NCBI GenBank assembly: GCA_014905825.1
Contig: JACGCN010000019.1
Location: forward strand, 372,001 to 436,000
Reading direction: 5' to 3'
Source of the DNA: Lyophyllum atratum
Lineage: Eukaryota; Basidiomycota; Agaricomycetes; Agaricales; Lyophyllaceae
Length of the DNA stretch: 64,000 nt
Made by a program: the position numbers and the translations under genes. The notes under the pieces were generated by a model that searched no databases, was not told the DNA's origin, and worked only from the letters and a program-made list of their open reading frames with translations. Positions 10,079 through 22,386 of this stretch are shown here, in pieces. Positions within the stretch are counted from its first letter, which is position 1. Each line of letters starts with the position of its first letter.

Positions 10079-12665
10079 ATGATGGAGTCCGTGGCACAGG
10101 GATTTCCTGTTTTCTCGGACCAATTTTGGATGGCGGACAGTGACAATCGGGAGATAAGCGCAATACGTTTCTCCCCAGACGGGAAGTACATGGCGACAGG
10201 AGACAGAGCAGGCATTGTCCTGGTGCGTATCCTCACTATACACAGATCTACTTATGTCAATGGCCTTGCGTATCGTAGATCTACAAAGGCCCAGTGGAAT
10301 GGTGGACTTTGAGGAACTACCGGGCGACTTCCTGCATACAATCCTTTGCGTGGCACCCCCAGAAAGAGGGGAAATTGTTGATTGGGTGCGCCAATGGCGA
10401 CATTAATACCCTTTTGATGGCCGAAACCGACCAGATGGTAAGGATACCTGATTATGAACCACCTTTCACGGCTCACCCATGAGTGCAGACGGAGAATGAT
10501 GTGAACAACTACGTCAATTTTGACGGACTAATCAACTTCGTCGAGTACAGCAGGTCTGGCACACGGGTAGCTGTGGTCTGGGGAAGGATCTATGTATCCC
10601 TGTACGAAGGTCAGCTCCTTGTTGAACAATATAGGACCGGATGATTCATACACTATGTAACGCTCAGATGGTTGCCAACAGCCTCAGGACGCCAGCCCCA
10701 TGCCCGTCGCGCAGCTTTTGGATTTGGCATGTGAAACTACACCTGTCCAGTCAATACACTTCGTGGGGGACGAAAAGCTTATAGTTTGTGGTTATTCTCG
10801 TGAAATGGGCATCGGGTGAGTTTACTGAGCCTTGGAGATGAGCTGTATCTTACTAAACATGCACTTTAGTGTATTCTCGACATCTCCTCCATATCAATTG
10901 GTACACCGGGTCCAGCTGAGGAATGAAGGTCACGCAATGTAGATACACTTCCTCGTGAGCATTGACGCCGCTGATAGGTTCGCCAGAGGTGCTTCTGCGC
11001 TTTCTCCTTTGCAAACAATGCTGGCCGTCACAAACTTAAGCGACGACGGGGTTGACTTCTACTCCCTGGAGACATGGAGTCATTACGGCGCTGTAGCCTT
11101 TGACAACAGTATCAGCTGGACTCTTAAGACGTCTATCCAGTTTATAGACCAAGAAAGCATCGTCGTGGGCCATCAACGGGGGGGGCTGATCTACGCAAGA
11201 GTGATGCCAACAGGTAATGGAGTACGAGTGAGACTGGATCCGGATGAGAACGCGCGAATTGGTGAGTGCCAGAAAACATGCGATTCTTCTAGATGCTGAT
11301 TATCTGTAATGAAGTTACGAGGGTCGTCGTAAGTTAAAATGCGCCTGTTTCATGGAGCTATTGTGTGACGGCGATTCACGAAGGCTACCGGATGGTACGA
11401 AGGTAAGGTCATACTCGCGGCTGCGACATTCTGCATCAAGGGAGATGTGATGAGGACAGGGCGCGGGCCGAGAACTTCGGTACTGCGTTATCTATCGGTA
11501 AGTCCACACGAACAGATTGAGCAAGGCGACTTACAAGCCGAGCTTCAGAATGCAGAAGAAGAAAGCACATCGGTGAAAAGAGACCCATCTCGGCAGGTAC
11601 GCGACGACGCTGAGCAAGGCCTGCAGACTAGGAAATCAGCTGATGTCATTGTCAAGGTAGGAGTCAGATATGTACGAGTTGGCGTATCTTATGATTGGGT
11701 CTTCCCTTATAGGACCCCCAAGACGACTTACTATTCGAGCTTCAGAATGTAGACGAAGAAAGCACATCAGTGGAACGAGACCCGTCTGAGCAGGTACACG
11801 ATGACGCTGAGCAAGGCCTGCAGACTAGGAAATCCGCTTATGTCGTTCTAAAGGTAGGAGTCAGATAGGTACCAGTTGGCGTATCCAAGACGACTTACTA
11901 GCCGAGCTTCAGAATGCAGAAGAAGAAAGCAAATCAGTGGCACAAGACCCGCCTGAGCAGGTATACCACGACGCTGCGCAAGGCCGGCAGACCAGGAAAT
12001 CAGCGGACGTCGCTGTAGAGGTAGGAGTCAGATATGTACCAGTTGGCGTATCTTATGATTTGGGCTTCCCTTATAGGACCCCCATTTTCGGACGGAATGG
12101 AAGCCCTGCGTTGCACTCCTTCTCTATATGTTCGCTACAGGAGTCGTCATTGTCGTCATTTACTATGTCGCTTCACGTAGACCAGGAACCCCCCTGCCCC
12201 CCAGTACGCGTGAAGTGGCGCCAGTGCCTTGCAGGACGTGTACGGAGATGCAGACGAGGGCTGCGGATGGCGTCGGTGTAACGACCTTTGTCACAATGAC
12301 GACAGCGACCAGAACCGAGACAAGGATCTTCACCGTCCTCGCAGCATCACTGACGACAAGAGCAATAGGCGTGGACTCGAGCAGTAGTCCGCGGACAACT
12401 CAGGTTTCGAGTGTGGAGGGCGTAACGTCGTCGATGACCATGGATGCGGCTTCAGATGAAGTAAGTCTTGACAGGCAGAGGCTGGCAGAGTAAATGGGCT
12501 GACCTGATGTCCAAGCGTTCGGCGCGGATGACTGTCACGAAAACAGAAACGGAGATCATCAAGGAAACCACTTTGATTACGATCAAGACGGTCCCAATTA
12601 TACAAACCATCACCGTCACAATGCCAGGTGCATCGGCTGTCCCGATACAGGACGTTGTCGCCTAG
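10079..12665 (+). CDS. WD40-like, membrane-anchored Thr-rich protein, copy B
   Basis: Paralog of the 1.2-kb gene with the same exon plan: 10079-10222, 10279-10437, 10489-10609, 10668-10815, 10870-10938, 10978-11261, then short exons to 12665. The alternative start is ATG 10082. Blade motifs include ISAIRFSPDGKYMATGD, SFAWHPQKEGKLLIGC and ASALSPLQTMLAVTN. A membrane helix (YMFATGVVIVVIYYVASRR) precedes a Thr-rich tail (TVTKTETEIIKETTLITIKT). Unlike copy A it has an acidic exon triplicated together with its intron (11520-12080). The TAG stop at 12663-12665 is followed in the same frame by a second hydrophobic segment. The family is multicopy in Agaricomycetes and its role is unknown; a surface or signalling role is inference. 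Splicing in the triplicated part is doubtful, so the predicted protein there is uncertain. Confidence 0.68.
11520..12080 (+). repeat. tandem triplication of an exon plus its intron
   Basis: Three adjacent units carry an exon encoding an acidic peptide (variants of LQNAEEES...RDP..QV..DA.QG.QTRKSA) followed by an intron starting GTAGGAGTCAGATA. Units 1 and 3 keep the pyrimidine tract and the TTATAG acceptor. Unit 2 has lost about 30 bases there, joining GTATCC directly to AAGACGACTTA, so its intron lacks a normal acceptor. Copy A of the gene has only a single short exon (2675-2722) at this place. Confidence 0.8.
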
Positions 12666-13369
12666 CAAGGAGGTAGTTGGGGTGGCGGTTTCTGGAGGTA
12701 CGCCCTGGTGGCGGCTGGGGTGCTGTTCGCCGCCGCGCGGGGACCGATGCTCCTGAGGCCCTTGCGGTCGCTCAAGGATTCAGTCACCGAATACGTGCAT
12801 GATGAGTACATGGTCCTGGTTGATTCAGTCGCCGAGTACAGTGCAGGAGTACATCTATGAGTACATGATTCGGTCACCGAGTCCGTGCATAGGCACATGA
12901 TCTTGGTTTTGTTGTGAAGGAACGGCTGTAGCGTACCTCCAAATCCCGTTCCCGCCAATCAGACGTCCCTGCTTCGAGTGGCATTTTTAAGCCTCACTCC
13001 CCCCTGAGCGGTAGATGTCCAACTTAAGCATGTATTATGTGGTGTATACAAGAAGTACATCGACATTCAGCGTGCTGTAATCAGGCGATGACTGCTAGCG
13101 TGAGGGGATGACGAGCAAGACATTTGCTACATACAAGTGGACGTCAGCGTGGTCGACTCATCTGACAAGTGACTGACCTTCCCGGCTAACCATAATCGCG
13201 TATCTGTACAGGACGGGAGACCTTCATTAGCGTCGAGTGAGTCGTACCGGTCGTACTCGCATCTTGTATATATGCGAGCGCGGCCTACGCTCAAATCTTT
13301 TTCATCCTTGCCATCCTCGCGATCGGCCTCTGCCTCAGGACCATGTCTATCATAAGGTCATGGAGGTAC
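12666..13369. other. 3' flank of WD40 copy B
   Basis: The frame of the gene reopens right after its TAG and runs to about 12859 with a hydrophobic segment (WRYALVAAGVLFAAARGP) and repeats of a D-S-V-(T/A)-E-Y motif. From there to 13369 no gene is supported. Confidence 0.45.
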
Positions 13370-13934
13370 ACATTGATCACTCAATCTCATGGTATTATAT
13401 ATAGATGTATAGAATGGTACGAGAATGGTCCATTTTTACTATTAGAACTATGTAAAAGCTACAGCGAGCGAAACATCCTTAGTTACAAATGTAGCAGAGG
13501 TAGATATCTTCTTAGTAGACATAGTAAACGTATGGCTGATCATGAGAGGACATGCATATGGTGGTCGAGAACAGAGGAGGGAAAGAATAGACTCATGTGA
13601 CGCATCACTAGTTGCCGTCAGGACAGTTAAGGGTAGGCCGTCAAAACTCAGGTGACTCGTCAAAACTCAGGTGACTTGTGAGTCACCTGAGTTTTGACGG
13701 CCTACCCTTAACTGTCCTGACGGCAACTAGTGATGCGTCACATGAGTCTATTCTTTCCCTCCTCTGTTCTCAACCACCACGTCCCTCAAGATCAGCCCTA
13801 CTTTGCTCGCCGTAGCGTCTGCTCATATATATATATATATATGTCATGTGTAGTCCTAATAGTAATCCGAACCATTCTCCTACGAATACATAGATCTAAA
13901 ATGTTGAGTATGAGTGATATCGCTGGTGATACCC
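13370..13934. mobile_element. foldback repeat element, copy 2
   Basis: Homologous to 4183-4800. The arms around 13560-13760 carry the same sequence (AACAGAGGAGG, GTAGGCCGTCAAAACTCAGGTGAC and inverses), and the right end at 13915-13934 is GATATCGCTGGTGATACCCC. Here the left arm carries the duplicated inner part, and the expected left terminus near 13370 is not recognisable, so this copy is truncated or diverged. An (AT)n tract lies at 13826-13842. Confidence 0.75.
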
Positions 13935-14235
13935 CGAAGTGACCATGGAAACACTGCAGATGTGGTTTATGCACGAAGGAATACAAAATGTACAGACGAA
14001 AAGATTTGGAGCAGGTGGGATGCGTCGCGTCGAGCTTGAACAAAAAAAAACCTTATGCGACACGAAAGTTAGGGATGGGGAATTCGTAACGTACGACAAC
14101 TGTTAAGTCTCAGAGCTGAGGTCTAATATGGCGACGGAGGCGGGCATGAAGAAGGTGAAGAAGATCCAGGTGTGTCCTACCTCATGAAGGTCTCTTCGCG
14201 TCTGACCCACTCTCCTCAGGCGATTCCTTGAAGAA
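13935..14235. repeat. inverted copy of the 3846-4182 flank segment
   Basis: Read on the minus strand it aligns with 3846-4182, ending at the same CGCCTGAGGAGA word. Read forward, 14127-14168 encodes a short basic peptide (MATEAGMKKVKKIQ) followed by a GT-AG intron and a stop, which may be the degraded last exons of a mobile-element gene. Confidence 0.6.
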
Positions 14236-15568
14236 CACTCCACTTGTCGCCCATATTGGACCGTTTCCCATCATTGGCTGTGTCTTGAACATGCACGCTT
14301 AAACGCAGACGAGGGAGTATGGGACTCGTCATGACATTCAGAAATGTACCCGATGATGCAGTATCCGCAGGGGCATATTCCTGAAACAAAAGGAGGTGTG
14401 AAGTCCAGGTGAAGTCCAGGAAAGGTTTGTTCCGCTGCTGCCTGCGTTTACCGAACCCTCCAGACACAAACTTGCCCATGTCATCATCTGAAGGGACATG
14501 ACCAACCCTCTTCCCCTTCATACTCGGCTGAAGATCCTCCTGCAGATCCTCTTCGTTTGATCAAGGCGAACGTCTGCCTCCTCAACACATAAGTTGCCCA
14601 TATCTCCAGTGAGTCATCTCACGTATCTCTATATCCTGTCCCATACCGTTTCGAATAAAAGCGAAGTTTAATTCCCAATATTAATAGAAGACGGCTGTCA
14701 ATCCTGCGCTAGAACACACCAGCCAGGGGTTCAACAGTCCCCTAATCATCCCAGTTCGCAAGGGTAGCGCGAGGTCAATTCCGATGTTTGTGCGTCTCAC
14801 ATGATGCTCGAAGTGCGTTTGACCGATACTTGCCATCATTAGAATATCGATGGGCCCATTTTGGAGAAGGAGTCGGATGGTAACACACGAAGCTGCCCAT
14901 TGTCCGATCGAAAAGTTGAAAGTGAAGACTCATTCGATGATAAGTTATATATGGGCCGTTTGTATACTATCTGCCCTGCGCAAGTACATGCAATGGCGAA
15001 GATTACCCTCAAACCTTGATTTCAAGCTAGTTCCCCACAATTGAGGGCGTTGTTGACGAAAATATGACTTTAACGACAGTCGCAAGTGAAACACTGTACC
15101 TGGTAAAAAAACATACTCACGCCATCGAGTCCGCTCATGTAAGTTTCGATAACAAATCTAGCCCTCATGATTCTGATCATGTCTGATATGACCTTTCTAC
15201 AGATGAACCCAAAGCAGTTCTAGACGCAGATCGATAAACATACACTACCTATATGGACGCGTTTTTAATGTTCATGCACATGCAATTGTCGCTAATTGTG
15301 ATATTATATGCCGTCGGGGAATTATCACCTGTGATTGATCATGATAAGTCGGATTGATCACATGAACCGATTGAGTGCTCATGATATGATCATGCCCAAC
15401 GCGTATATGCGGACCATGTAGCGCTAGCTGAATATACACGAAGCACCGTACATGTAGAGGAGCATCATTCCCCGCTTTAGGCTGCTGGCCAGTGGACGGT
15501 ACGTATCCGATTCCTCCTCTCTGTTGTATATTGATCTACAATTCGTGGCTGGCCAGGCAACTTCGGGC
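14236..15568. other. gene-free DNA upstream of the Tnp2 transposase
   Basis: No frame is supported. I searched for CACTA-type termini paired with the far side of the transposase and found none I trust; a CACTACC at about 15253 has no convincing partner. The portion 15290-15430 is again palindrome-rich (TGATCATGATAAG, ATGATATGATCATG). Confidence 0.45.
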
Positions 15569-18500
15569 ATGCATCGACGCAAGCGCTCCAAGACGTGCAT
15601 CTGTAAATGCAAGTCACATTGTACCCAGGTCGATCCGTCCACTGGACAATATACTGGTCCAGGTGTGACTCAAACGCGTAGTACAAGAGATAATCATATG
15701 AAAGACGATAAGCACCTCGCTGCCCAGGAGAGGGCGACTTCACCCGGAGAGCGATCACGATTCTCAATTTTTGGACGCCGCCATGGCAGTCCAGCAGTCC
15801 AATCCCCCCCTTCTCACATCCCAGCGCCACCCCAGGACCCACAGCCCGCTCCTCAGCAGAACTGGATCCACCTGATTGGAACCGAGGTTACCTGGTTGTC
15901 GGAGCTTCCCGTCATTTCGTCAGACTCCCCGCTCATCTTTGTCAATGGCCCGGCCAGCCATGGCGAATATATTCCACCATCTGAAGCCGACATCATCTTG
16001 CCAAACTACGGGTTACATGCCCTCCTGCCCGACCGTCGGGCCAATCACGCGAACCAAACTTTTCTTTTCACGGAGAACAGACTTTGCGAGCTCGCAGGCC
16101 AACTCCGTAACCTGGAAGCATCAGAAGACACAGAAGCGCTCTCGGGACACATTCGTGAGCAGCTATACCGATTATCTCAACAGAAGGGGTATAGCTGGGC
16201 GCAGCAGCGGGCACATATGACGCCCGGGAGAATAATAGAAAACACAGGTGTGCAAATCTACTTGATCATTCTTTACGAAGCTCATCATCTCCGTCATATA
16301 TTATAGAGATCCACTATTATAGACGCGGGCCTCGTAACATCGTATCGAAAGCCGCGACACTAGTTTCCTTGGTCATGGAACACTTATTCTTCGCCCCTCG
16401 GCGTGCACTCCGTACCCAACTCGCCGGCCAAAAGGATGTGCTTCGTGCATCCGGCTTGCCTCCAGATACCTTAGAGGCAATCCCTAAAGATCCTCGATCG
16501 GCTAGATCACAATATTTCCTTGATGCCGTCACTCGACAATTCCTTTGCTGCCCCAAATGCTTTTACTTGCACCCCTATAAACCCGGCGACAGCCCGCACA
16601 ACGTTGATGACCCCGCAATATCTCGATGCCCATTTAAGTTGACCCCAGCAAGTCTATCATGCGATGCCCCGCTGTGGAAGGAACGTGATATAGGTGGTGG
16701 TCGCACAAGACCCATACCGCGCAGGCAGTATCTGCACCATGTCCTCAGGTCTTGGGTTGGGCGCCTCCTGTCACGGCCAGGGATAGAGGACCTTCTCAAA
16801 AAATGCCGGCACGCTTCGCCCTCAGGCCAGAATGGGAATACATCAGACATCTGGTCCTCCGATGTGTTCCAAGCGTTGCTGGATGCGGAAGGCAACTCCT
16901 TTTTCCCCGGTCCTCCGGGAGAAGGTCGGCTGGTATTCAGCTTGTCCGTCGATAGCTTCAATCCCTTCCACATGAAAACTGCAAAACAGCAAGTCTCATC
17001 TACTGGGATATGGCTCGTTCTTCTCAATCTCCCTCCTCACCTACGTTATCTACCTGAAAATGTCTTCCTCGTCGGGGTTCTTCCTGATAAACCAGCAACA
17101 CATCAGTTGAACCATGCATTGGGTGAAGTGGTGCGAGATCTGCGCGAGTTCTGGGTACCAGGGGTCTTTTTCACCCGGACTTACAACCAACGTGACGGAG
17201 AGCTGTATAAAGGAATGCTTGTTCCTCTAGTCTGCGATATGCTGGCCGCACGTCAAGTATTGGGCCTTCCGGGCGTTACGACGGCACATTACTTCTGCAC
17301 TTTTTGTGACATCGATCAGGATGACATCGACATCCTTGATCAGTCTGAATGGCCAGCAAAGGATGCGGAAAATGTCCGTCGCTTTGCCAAGCTCTGGAGG
17401 GATGCCGGCAGCGAAGCGGAACAGGAACAACTTTTCGAAGCTCACGGATTACGATGGTCAGCATTGCTGGATCTCCCCTACTGGAATCCAGTTCTGTATG
17501 CTATCATCGATTCAATGCATGCTCTTGATCTCGGTCTATTCCAAAACCACCTACGTCGACTTTTCAAGATTGATCTTGTTACCGTTACAGTCGGAGGCGA
17601 TGGCTCCTCGGAACCTCCTCCGCCCATCGATAAGATAACGCAGGACCGTGCGGGATTGCAAAAGTGCATCACGCTCATCCGTCAGGACCCACCGAGTCCA
17701 ACGCTGCTAGAGCAGTTACTGGGCTTCCACCGCAAGATCTTGTATACGATTTGTGTGGAAAATGACATAAAGGGTTCTGGTCATAATTTAGTCATTGGGA
17801 CGCGATGGGTTTTAGCGAACAATATAGTCAACTGGGTCAGTCGATTATCTCATTCCTCCCTCATTGATATATAATCTGCATATCTAGAGGCTACGTGTTA
17901 GCGCCGAACAAGCCTCGTTGATATTAGGATACTCCTCGCAGCCCACCCCGGCTCCAGATTCTTCCCCTTCGACACCGGAGCCGGATATGGAGGCCAGTAC
18001 ACGACACTCATCAGTACTCCCAGACAACGCCGACATTGACCCCAAAAAAGCGGCGCGCGTAATCTTGCACCTTACGGATGCGGAGGATTTGGAGGCTAGC
18101 AGAACAAAAGCGTACAAACAGGCTACAACGATCATCTTGGAGTATCTCTGTGATCTTCTTGCAATTCAGTATACACACATTGTGAAGAACCGCAAGAAGG
18201 GCCTTTTCGACCTACTCACTCAGACCGTGAGGCTCATCCTTTCGTTGTAATGTTCTATATACTGATATCCCAATGGATTGATCAGATTGACGAAGATGAA
18301 ACTAAACTTCGCGAACTTGTAGCTTACATTCCGATCAAAGCCCCGAATCGTGTAGTTCTCGGGAAAGATGTTATGGCTGCCATCTGGTCCGACATGGAAA
18401 AGACTCAGCTCCCTACGTGGATTCGGCCTGCACCCCCCAACTGGGGCACCTCACAGAGAGGTAAACTCAGCGCGGATCAGTATCGCGTTATCTGCACCAT

Positions 18501-19716
18501 CCATCTCGTTGTTACCCTGATTCGCCTCTGGGGAAAGGATACTGGTCGCAAGAAGGAAATGCTGAAGAATTTCATGGATCTTGTCAGCGCGGTTCGGATC
18601 GCCAACCTTCGCGTCATCTCTGCGGAGAAAATAACGGCCTACAACACCTTCATCTCTCGCTACGCCGCCCGTAGTGTCGAGTTATTTCCAGACGGGGACG
18701 TAAAACCCACCCTGCACGTAGCGCTTCACATGGGGGAGATTATGAAGTTGTTTGGTCCAGTACATGCTTACAGTTCTCCGTTCTACGAGCGCTACATCAA
18801 CTTTTTCCACCGAATGAATACAAATCAAAAAATCGGTTCGTGAACTCTGTTATCGCATCCAAAACGCAGACTCACCCTATCCCTGAATTCAGGAGACCTG
18901 GAGTCCACCTTCATGCATGTGGCTGCTCGTGCCTCCAACCTTCGTGCGTTGCTGTCAGAGGACCCAGATGTGCGCGAAACGGTCAGGGAAATGGTTCAAG
19001 GGTTTGAAGCTACAGAGCGGGAAGAATCGCGCGGCTTCCGCCTCGCGAGCCTCGTGGACCCAACAGCGGCTGACTATGCCATCGACTCTAACGCGATCCC
19101 TATCGAACTTGCCGAAGACGTGTTTCAGCATCTGCATACACTTATCACTTCCCTTAACGGACCTAATCACGATATCCGAGTTTCCAGACAAGCTTTTACC
19201 GTCAAGCAGATCTCAATTCGGGATGTAACATACGGAACATCTAGTTCCTCGACTTTCAAGAACAGCAATATCCTCTTCCAACATCCAACGGCTGATTCTA
19301 TCGACGATCTGTCTGCTGCTACCATTCTCCAAATCTTCCAACATACTCACGAGTCTGCAAACGAGTCTTTTACGGAGTTCTATCTCATTGTGCGAGAGCT
19401 GTTGCCCGTGGATTCCACATCCGACCCTTATCGCGAGTTTGGTTTTGCTGGAGGATTCCTTTGCAGAGCCGTACCCACAGTCGCTTCTCGTGTCATCAAG
19501 CTCTCACAGGTTATTTCACACGTTGCACTCACTCCAATGGATGATATAGAATACGCGGGCTTGATTCATGTTCTTCCAGTTGACCGTGTGAGTTCCTTTC
19601 GAATTCTCTATTCTTACCTATCGTTCTTTAACGATCCATCACAGCTCATGCTATCATTTCGTCTGGGCCTCACCACAGATGTTCCAGATGCAGATCTAGA
19701 GACTGATATGATTTAA
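15569..19716 (+). CDS. Tnp2-like (CACTA-type) transposase
   Basis: Six exons join in frame: 15569-16247, 16307-17835, 17888-18226, 18286-18835, 18893-19587 and 19645-19716, giving about 1,290 residues with no stop. The N-terminus has a Cys cluster (CICKCKSHC) like the putative zinc-binding region of fungal Tnp2 proteins. The central part matches the Tnp2 family (PF02992): FSLSVDSFNPFHM, then LVLLNLPPHLRYLPENVFL, LPDKPATHQLN, and a Cys/His segment HYFCTFCDID. The C-terminal third has ISAEKITAYNTFISRYAA and MGEIMKLFGPVHAYSSPFYER, also typical. The enzyme would bind element ends and catalyse cut-and-paste transposition. The first ATG in the zinc-finger frame was taken as start. All introns keep consensus ends, so the copy may still be active, though I could not define terminal repeats. 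Confidence 0.88.
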
Positions 19717-20019
19717 TATCTGTAATATAACTTCTTATACATACTATTCCCGCGTGGTCCAGCACGAGCGGCGTTGCATAATCCGCGATGATCTGTGCAT
19801 TATATATGACTCCTGCGCGCTTCTTGCCCTTCGTGTTCAGCTGAGTAGGGTACCACCGCCATCTACTCGTGGTTGGTATTACTATAAAGTTCACGTGTTT
19901 CTTATTTTTCGCTTTGGAACTATATTACCGCGTCGGTGGTCGAGACTATCATTAACATTGCTCATAAGGTGTACGCGTACAGTGCCTAGACTACTACGAT
20001 ATGGAAGACCGATGACGAG
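19717..20019. other. spacer between transposase and GH30 relic
   Basis: No supported gene. The 3' end of the transposon and the lost C-terminus of the GH30 gene may both lie in or near this stretch. Confidence 0.4.
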
Positions 20020-22042
20020 CCTAAAGTCTCTAGGGTGTGCCGTCTTGCCCGTAGTACGTGTAGGCATCCTAAACGGCCATGGTGAACTTCTTCGCATCCG
20101 ATCCAATGATGGGACGTCGCTGGCTGCCGACTGGGTTTCTGGTCAGTCAATGTCTGACATGCATATCCAAGGAGCTCACGTTTCACGAAGTTTCCAGAAT
20201 GTTTGTAGGTCCAGAATTGCTTCTTGATGTCTGCCCTTGAGGTTAGTGATGTTTTGATATCAAAATTAGTAAAACATCTCACAGAGAGCAAAGTTTTTGT
20301 TCGTGGCATAGTTGGGGTCGTAATAATTGAGACCCTCCTATCACGACAGCATCAATTCCGGGCAGCGAGGGGTTGTTCCACGGACATTTGAGAAAGATAG
20401 AGAAAGCTGACTTACCATTCGAAACAAGAGTCCAAAACTGCAAGACAGAAACCAGCGAGATCAGTTTGGAGATGCGCTCAATCATAATGACGAACTCACA
20501 TCATAACGTGGTTCGTTAGCAAGAACCAAGCTCTGGAAGACCATATGCCCGCAAACATTAAAGCATTCTTGACCCTGACAAATGACCCTTTCTATGAGTT
20601 TGCGAGTCAGGAAGACTGTAGTGCGCCTTACGTTGGATCGTAACCTCCTGACCAATCTTTTCCACTCCCGTCTAATTAAGTTTCCAAGAGAGCAGGAAAC
20701 TTCTCATAACAGGCACGTAACAATCAATATCATATACCGTACTTTGCTGATCAAGATGACCACCGACATCCAAGTAGCTTTCCCGGGATACAGCCGATTT
20801 GTGTTGCTGATGAACGAGGTATAGCTCGCGTCGTTGGGGAAGTCGCACGTGTGGTGAACGAGCGCAGTGATTCAGCATTTCCAGGTCCAAAATGAGGTGC
20901 GATTTTATGCGCAAGCAGGATGACGCAAAAGCATACCTTACTAATGACCTAGGGTAGCCAAGATGCATACTCATTCCCAGCGTTCCCGAGACTCGAGGAC
21001 TCGTCGGTCAATATACCAACAGACGATGTCAGGCCCTTGGCCGAAAGTGCATTGTGCAGCCCGTTAAAAACTTCCGCACGCCTAGACCCCAAATTCAGCA
21101 TTCCCAACCAAAGACCCAATGATCTGAGGCACTCACTGGGTAGGCTGAACCTGCATCCCCTCGTGTCCACACCGCGACGGCCCAAACATGCTATCAGGCT
21201 CCTGCTGGAAGTGCGCAATAATGTCCGCAAGATACGTCACATACGCCGCGCCAGACCCAGTGACAAACCCGCCATTGCAGCTCGCCTTGCCCGACGTCAG
21301 CGGCGCAGGCGCACTATTCGCAAACGCCGTGAGGTGCTGCACGCCGCGCTTCGCAGCCTCAGGAAAGAAATACACGCCCTGCGCGTCCCTCGCGAAGTTG
21401 TGCACGCCCGGGCTCACGTAGAACGTCTCCGGTGCGCACGTTGGGTTGGAGACATTGACGCTGCCGGCGCCGATGTTGTACCGGTAGCTGGAGAGACCCG
21501 ACCCGCTCGGGAAGAAGAGAAGCGTGGAGAGTTTCTGCCGTCTTGCATCGGGGAACTTGTAGAGGTCGTTGGGCCACCAGGCGCCGGAGCCGCCGATGCC
21601 GTGGAAGGTCTGGGCGGGGGTGGAGAAGACCGAAGCTGCGGGGGAGTACGTCGATGGCAGAGTCGGGCCAAAAGACGAAGGCGAGGGACAATGAAGAGGA
21701 GAGGCGGGAGCGGCGCGGGGTTTGAGATTGTATTTGCTGGAACTGTGTTGAGGGGAGAAGGAGAGAGTGGAGGTAGAAGAGGCGAGGAAGGGCGGAGAGT
21801 GTGGTTACGAGGATGGCGTGTTTTAGGAGGGCCTTATCGGGAAGCGAGGGGGGGAGGAAGTTGGTGAGGGCAGAGAATTTGGCCTGGTTTTGTTTGGACG
21901 CGGATTTGTGTTTAGGAGGGGTTTTGTGGCGGCGGTGGAAGGAGGTGTTGGTGGAGGCGGTAAAGGACGAGGAGAGCAAATCATTGTCGTCGGCATCTGA
22001 AGCAATAGGCGACGAGGATGATCTTGACATTGGAGTACTCAT
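20020..22042 (-). pseudogene. GH30 endo-beta-1,6-galactanase relic
   Basis: On the minus strand the start is at 22042. The N-terminus is Ser-rich with a hydrophobic segment (HAILVTTLSALPRLFYLHSL), so the ancestor was probably membrane-anchored. The catalytic part is unmistakably GH30 galactanase: TFHGIGGSGAWWPNDLY, LSSYRYNIGAGSVNVSNP, ETFYVSPGVHNF, EYASWLP, FPNDASYTSFISNTNRLYPG, YDFWTLVSNG and IKKQFWTYKHSGNFVK. Damage is extensive. The reading frame jumps near 21700. The segment around the acid/base Glu is deleted (HFQQ runs straight into EPDSMFGP, lacking the usual VSPMN). Frame is lost after the nucleophile region near 20700-20760, and the C-terminal sandwich domain decays after 20150. The Tnp2 transposon ends next to it, so insertion may have started the decay. 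Some breaks could be unrecognised introns, but not the deletion at the active site. Confidence 0.8.
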
Positions 22043-22386
22043 GAATACTTGGCGAGCATAGCGTTAATGAAAGATCTTCTAGTTCCTGTGTATCGTTAGA
22101 TTTCATCGGTTATGTGTAAAATGGGCCTAAGTTTATGTTCGATACCACCAAATCTAGGTCCTCTATCGACGGACTGGCAGACGCAGCAGTGATCAAGAGA
22201 CGCCATATAAATGAGAAAGCTGGGAAGGATGTTCGTGGCAGTGTCGGCGGGCCTTCGGATCGGATATGGGGTTGGCGCTTCAACTTCCAGCTCTGCAGCG
22301 CCACTTCTGCTCGGGCTGTTCTTCCTCATCCGCCTCCTCTGGTCCTCCATTCAGTTGTATTCTTACCCTTCATACGCCACACCACG
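22043..22386. other. shared upstream region of GH30 relic and membrane protein
   Basis: Divergent spacer of about 340 bp. A short hydrophobic frame at 22211-22402 is present but not supported as a gene; it overlaps the likely leader of the next gene. Confidence 0.4.

Noticed and set aside
15238..15260. CACTACC as left end of the Tnp2 element
   Set aside because: No matching inverted end was found downstream of 19716.
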